Below are positions 6,111-9,516 of a stretch of DNA of 9,516 nt, piece by piece; the stretch's first letter is position 1, and every line of letters begins with the position of its first letter. Source of the stretch: CAMYJH01 sp041589735 (GTDB lineage Bacteria; Pseudomonadota; Gammaproteobacteria; HK1); NCBI GenBank assembly GCA_041589735.1, contig JBFHVA010000140.1, positions 1-9,516 on the forward strand. Direction: 5' to 3'. The translations under genes were made by a program, and so were the position numbers. The notes beneath the pieces are model-generated. The model saw nothing but the letters and a program-made list of their open reading frames with translations, made no database searches and had not been told where the DNA came from.

Positions 6111-6866
6111 GTGAAACTCGAAAACAAGATTGCCATCGTGACGGGCGCCGCGAGCGGATTCGGCGAAGGCATTGCCAGGCGTTTCGCCGCCGAGGGCGCC
6201 AAAGTGGTGGTTGCCGATATCGATGCCGATGGCGCGGCGCGGGTGGCCAGGGACATCGGCGGTGAGGACAGCGCCCTTCCGGTCGCCGTGGACGTCAGCC
6301 GCAGCAGCGAAGTCAAAATGATGATTTCCGCTGCGCTGGAGCACTACAACGGGTTGGACATTCTGGTCAACAACGCCGGCGTAACCCACAAGAACGCCCC
6401 GATGCTCGACGTGGACGAGGCGACCTTCGACCATATCTACGCGGTCAACGTGAAAAGCATTTATCTCTCCGCGCTGCACGCGGTTCCCGTCTTCCGCGGG
6501 CAAAAGCACGGAATCATCGTCAACATCACCTCCACCGCGGGGGTCAGGCCGCGACCGGGGCTCACCTGGTACAACGGCAGCAAGGGCGCCGCCATCACCC
6601 TGACCAAGTCCATGGCCGCGGAGCTCGCGCCCGACAATATCCGCGTCAACGGCATCAACCCGGTGATGGGCGAGACCGGGCTCATCGGCAAGTTCCTTCC
6701 CGGCGAAGATACGCCGGAGAACCGCGCCAAGGTGATTGCCGGCATTCCCTTGGGACGACTGAGCAGACCCGAGGACATTGCCAGCGCCTGTGTTTTCCTC
6801 GCCTCGGACGAAGCCTCCTTCATAACCGGCGTGTGCCTTGAAGTGGACGGCGGCCGCTGTATTTGA
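6111..6866 (+). CDS. Short-chain dehydrogenase/reductase (FabG-like classical SDR)
   Basis: A 251-residue classical SDR that should oxidise or reduce a hydroxyl/carbonyl using a nicotinamide cofactor in the cytoplasm. The GTG at 6111 is chosen because GGGGGAG (6099-6105) stands five bases ahead and the protein then starts at the usual VKLENKIAIVTG. An ATG at 6078 would add 11 residues without a ribosome-binding site. The Rossmann glycine motif is TGAASGFG. The acidic end of the second strand, VVVADID, favours NAD over NADP. NNAG follows in ILVNNAGVTH. The catalytic Ser and YxxxK are in NITSTAG and WYNGSKG. The usual PG loop reads NPVMGETGL, and the C-terminus ends EVDGGRCI; both recur in a subgroup often annotated as FabG or glucose 1-dehydrogenase. 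Substrate is not determined; its partner is probably the lyase 87 bases downstream. Confidence 0.9.
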   Translation: MKLENKIAIVTGAASGFGEGIARRFAAEGAKVVVADIDADGAARVARDIGGEDSALPVAVDVSRSSEVKMMISAALEHYNGLDILVNNAGVTHKNAPMLDVDEATFDHIYAVNVKSIYLSALHAVPVFRGQKHGIIVNITSTAGVRPRPGLTWYNGSKGAAITLTKSMAAELAPDNIRVNGINPVMGETGLIGKFLPGEDTPENRAKVIAGIPLGRLSRPEDIASACVFLASDEASFITGVCLEVDGGRCI

Positions 6867-6938
6867 TTCCCCTCTCTGTTGCCGTGACCCGGCGCCGTCA
6901 ACGACAATAATCCGATTGTTACTCCCGTCTACCGGCTG

Positions 6939-6946
6939 AAGGAGGT
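6939..6946 (+). promoter_or_regulatory. Strong ribosome-binding site of the lyase gene
   Basis: AAGGAGGT is a near-perfect anti-16S match seven bases before the ATG at 6954. It fixes the start and suggests efficient translation. It is by far the strongest such site among the plus-strand genes here. Confidence 0.85.
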
Positions 6947-6953
6947 CTAAGCC

Positions 6954-7877
6954 ATGAAAAAATCAACGCGCCTTCGCGAGGTCATCATGGCGCGCCGCGC
7001 GGTGGTGGTCCCGGGCTGCCACGACGCCTTGAGCGCCAAGCTCATTGGCAGTGTTGGTTTCGAAGCGGTGCAAATATCCGGCTTCGGCGTGGCAGGCGCC
7101 CTGCTCGCGAAACCCGACGTCGGACTGGTGCAGATGAAGGACGTGCTCGACACCGCATGGAACATCGTCCAAGCCGCAGGCGTGCCGGTGATGGTGGATG
7201 CGGACACCGGCGGCGGCAACGCCGTCAACGCCGGCTGGGTGACGGAACGTTTCATTTCCATGGGCGCGGCCGGAATGAATATCGAAGATCAGGTATTCCC
7301 CAAGCGCTGCGGCCACATGGCCGGAAAACAGGTGATCCCCGCGGAGGAAATGATCGGGAAGGTTCGCGCCTGCGCCGAAGTACGCAACCTCATGGACAAG
7401 GACTTCATCATCAACGCCCGTACCGACGCCTTCGCCGCGTACGGCCTGGAGGAGGCGATCCGTCGGGGCAATCTTTATCTAGAGGCGGGCGCCGATCTGG
7501 TGTTCATTGATGCGATTGCCACGCGCAGCGACATCGAACGCGCCGTGAACGGCATAAACGGCCCGCTGTCGGTCAATCTGATGGACGGCGTGACCGGGGT
7601 GAAAACGGAAATGGTCCCGGTGCCGGAGCTCGCGGCCATGGGCGTTGCGCGCGTTTCAATTCCGGTTGCTTCGATCTTGGTGGCGTACAAGGCGCTCAAA
7701 GGCTTTTTTGAAGCCCTGCGCGCATCGCCCACGGGAACGCTTTCGGATCAGCCAGACTGGGTACCCTCGTTCGAAGAGTTCACAAGCTTCATCGGAATGA
7801 AGGAATACCGCGCGCTTGAAGACGCCTATCTACCGGATGCAGCGGTGGAGGAAAAATACCGGGCCACGGCCGGCTGA
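6954..7877 (+). CDS. Isocitrate lyase/PEP mutase superfamily C-C lyase (PrpB/dimethylmalate lyase-like)
   Basis: A 307-residue TIM-barrel enzyme of the ICL/PEP mutase superfamily, with a length like 2-methylisocitrate lyase (PrpB). The metal-binding motif VDADTGGG (81-88) gives D82 and D84. IEDQVFPKRCGH (110-121) contains the KRCGH loop whose cysteine (C119) is the catalytic acid of true lyases; it is absent from oxaloacetate decarboxylases of the family and from PEP mutases. NARTDAF (154-160) supplies the conserved arginine, and AGADLVFIDAI (178-188) follows. The active site is therefore complete for cleaving a 2- or 3-hydroxy acid such as 2-methylisocitrate or 2,3-dimethylmalate into a dicarboxylate and an oxo acid. 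No prpC or prpD neighbours are present, so a role in the methylcitrate cycle is not supported. The pairing with an SDR points to a catabolic step on an unidentified hydroxy acid. Confidence 0.88.
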   Translation: MKKSTRLREVIMARRAVVVPGCHDALSAKLIGSVGFEAVQISGFGVAGALLAKPDVGLVQMKDVLDTAWNIVQAAGVPVMVDADTGGGNAVNAGWVTERFISMGAAGMNIEDQVFPKRCGHMAGKQVIPAEEMIGKVRACAEVRNLMDKDFIINARTDAFAAYGLEEAIRRGNLYLEAGADLVFIDAIATRSDIERAVNGINGPLSVNLMDGVTGVKTEMVPVPELAAMGVARVSIPVASILVAYKALKGFFEALRASPTGTLSDQPDWVPSFEEFTSFIGMKEYRALEDAYLPDAAVEEKYRATAG

Positions 7878-7965
7878 TCCCTTCGCTTCGCGTCGCCTCC
7901 TCCACGTGAACGCAGATGGTCCGCACACGCCCCGCGCGTGAAACTTCAACGGTGGTCACAAGAAA

Positions 7966-9348
7966 ATGCAGTCCACACTGACGACGAAACGCGCCAAAGG
8001 CGCCACCCCGATTACGCCACTGACCTCGGACAATCTCAAATCCTGGCTCGAACGCGCCGAGACCGCGGCGAAACGCTGGGTCGAGTCTTCAGGCTTCGAT
8101 GCGAAGCCCGACACCCATTGCCTGATCCCGGGAAAGGATGGCAGGGCAACCGGCGTGCTCGCGGGCATTGCCGATGCGAACGATCCGTTTTGCCTGGCAC
8201 AATTGACGACCGCGCTGACGCCCGGCATCTATTTCATTGACGCGGACTGGGATCCGGCGGTCGCAGAGCGCGCCACCGTGGGCTGGGCGTTGGGCGGATA
8301 CCGCTTTACCCGCTACAAGCGCGCAGAACAGGAGCCGGCTCAGCTGGTGGTGGACAAACGCCTGGATGCGAAACGCATTCAGGACCAGGTGGACGCCGTT
8401 TTTCTGGTACGCGATCTCATCAACACGCCGGCCGAAGATATGATGCCGGAGCAGCTTGCCGACGCGGTCAAGGATCTGGCGGCCCACTTCGACGCCGTGG
8501 TCAACGAAACCGTCGGAGACGCGTTAATCCAGGAAAACTACCCCGCGATTCATGCCGTCGGGCGCGCCAGCGTGCACCCGCCGCGACTCGTTGACATGCG
8601 CTGGGGCAAACCGGACGGCCCCAAGCTCACCTTGGTGGGCAAAGGTGTTTGCTTCGATACCGGCGGACTGGACTTAAAGGGCGCAAGCAACATGCGCCTG
8701 ATGAAAAAAGACATGGGCGGCGCCGCCCACGCCATTGCCCTGGCCCGTCTGGTCATGAGCGCCGATCTGCCGGTGAGACTGCGGCTACTGGTGCCCGCGG
8801 TGGACAACGCGGTCTCGGGCAGCGCCTTTCGCCCCGGCGACGTGCTGGCCACGCGCAAGGGACTCACGGTGGAGGTGGACAATACCGACGCCGAAGGCCG
8901 TCTCATTCTCTGCGACGCTCTGGCGGAAGGCGCCGCAGAAAAACCGGATCTCATGATCGACTTCGCCACCTTGACCGGCGCGGCCCGGGTGGCGCTGGGC
9001 ACCGACGTGCCGGCAATGTTCTGTAATGACGACGACCTGGCCGAGAGTCTGCTGCGTGCCTCCCGGGAGGTGCACGATCCCGTATGGCGCATGCCGCTTT
9101 ACACTCCTTACAAGGAACTGATTGAAAGCACGGTTGCAGACATCGTCAACTCCGCTTCGAGGCCCTTCGGCGGCGCCATCACCGCGGCTCTGTTTCTCGA
9201 CGCCTTCGTGCCCGCTGATATTCCCTGGGCGCATTTCGATCTCATGGCCTGGAACATCAAGTCGCGACCGGGCCGACCCGAAGGTGGTGAAGCCATGGGA
9301 TTGAGAACGGTGTTCGACACGATATGCGCGCGTTATGCGGCCGCTTGA
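7966..9348 (+). CDS. Leucyl aminopeptidase, M17 family
   Basis: A cytosolic two-metal aminopeptidase that removes N-terminal residues from peptides, usually as a hexamer. It is 460 residues, shorter than E. coli PepA (503), with the difference in the N-terminal non-catalytic domain. The catalytic half is complete. VGKGVCFDTGG (224-234) gives metal ligands K226 and D231. The following LDLK supplies catalytic K238. MKKDMGGAAHA (246-256) gives D249. The M17 signature NTDAEGRL (306-313) gives D308, E310 and catalytic R312. DFATLTGAARVALG (332-345) and FGGAITAALF (401-410) are further family blocks. VCFDTGG replaces the more common VTFDTGG, a mild change. The ATG at 7966 has only a weak GGTGG before it. 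The gene lies 88 bases after the lyase on the same strand and may be in the same transcript, although its function is general peptide turnover. Confidence 0.95.
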   Translation: MQSTLTTKRAKGATPITPLTSDNLKSWLERAETAAKRWVESSGFDAKPDTHCLIPGKDGRATGVLAGIADANDPFCLAQLTTALTPGIYFIDADWDPAVAERATVGWALGGYRFTRYKRAEQEPAQLVVDKRLDAKRIQDQVDAVFLVRDLINTPAEDMMPEQLADAVKDLAAHFDAVVNETVGDALIQENYPAIHAVGRASVHPPRLVDMRWGKPDGPKLTLVGKGVCFDTGGLDLKGASNMRLMKKDMGGAAHAIALARLVMSADLPVRLRLLVPAVDNAVSGSAFRPGDVLATRKGLTVEVDNTDAEGRLILCDALAEGAAEKPDLMIDFATLTGAARVALGTDVPAMFCNDDDLAESLLRASREVHDPVWRMPLYTPYKELIESTVADIVNSASRPFGGAITAALFLDAFVPADIPWAHFDLMAWNIKSRPGRPEGGEAMGLRTVFDTICARYAAA

Positions 9349-9441
9349 TTGCGTCTCGCCAGCCCGTGACCCCGTGTGATCGTAATCGTAACGTGCCGGT
9401 CAAGAATCGAAAGGAGATCTGCCGCGACTCTTGGTGAGACG

Positions 9442-9516
9442 ATGATCAAGACGAGATCGGCACTGCTGCTCACCGTACTCAGTGTTTCCGCCTGCGGTGC
9501 AATTAACCCGGGTCGC
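9442..9516 (+). CDS. Lipoprotein, N-terminal fragment (cut by window end)
   Basis: The last 25 codons read MIKTRSALLLTVLSVSACGAINPGR. This is a typical lipoprotein signal peptide: positive start (K3, R5), hydrophobic core (7-14), and lipobox VSAC at 15-18 whose cysteine would be lipidated. The residue after the cysteine is glycine, not aspartate, so outer-membrane sorting is expected. GGTGAG (9433-9438) lies only three bases before the ATG, and a better-looking AAGGAG (9411-9416) is too far away to serve it. The mature protein is outside the window, so no function can be assigned. Confidence 0.65.
   Translation, partial: MIKTRSALLLTVLSVSACGAINPGR

Noticed and set aside
6904..6920. Short inverted repeat ACAAT/ATTGT between the SDR and lyase genes
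   Set aside because: Only five base pairs, AT-rich, no T-run after it; too weak to call a terminator or operator.
7926..7940. CACGC/GCGTG hairpin between the lyase and aminopeptidase genes
   Set aside because: A five-pair stem with no following T-run is expected by chance in this GC-rich sequence.

Overview
The window is GC-rich, densely packed DNA from a Gram-negative bacterium. An outer-membrane TonB-dependent receptor, a TonB protein, a lipoprotein signal peptide and a retropepsin-like protease of a proteobacterial type all fit Proteobacteria, most likely a gammaproteobacterium. The sequence alone does not fix the genus. I see no insertion sequences, CRISPR arrays, tRNA or rRNA.

Layout. 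Positions 2-349 (+) hold the end of a retropepsin-like aspartic protease, followed by a REP-like hairpin and a good minus-strand intrinsic terminator (449-479). Positions 506-4987 (-) form a vitamin B12 acquisition operon. Reading with transcription, it has a sigma70-like promoter (4958-4987), a cobalamin riboswitch (about 4741-4948), a BtuB-like TonB-dependent receptor, a TonB protein, a PduO-type cob(I)alamin adenosyltransferase, and a small membrane protein resembling the DUF6580 putative transporters. Behind the riboswitch is a conserved gene of unknown function (5021-5992, -). It is divergent from a plus-strand group: an SDR dehydrogenase (6111-6866), an isocitrate lyase/PEP mutase superfamily lyase (6954-7877), an M17 leucyl aminopeptidase (7966-9348), and the first 25 codons of a lipoprotein cut by the window edge (9442 on).

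How the genes work together. The B12 operon can be read as a pathway: the receptor brings corrinoid across the outer membrane, TonB supplies the energy, the adenosyltransferase makes the coenzyme, and the riboswitch turns the operon down when coenzyme is sufficient. No BtuF/BtuC/BtuD ABC transporter is present here. The DUF6580-like membrane protein, last in the same transcription unit, is therefore a good candidate for the inner-membrane step; this is the most interesting hypothesis in the window. The SDR and the lyase probably act together on a small hydroxy or oxo acid, but their substrates cannot be read from sequence.

No stretch longer than 300 bases lacks an assigned role. The longest gap between genes, 4616-5020, is the B12 leader and promoter.
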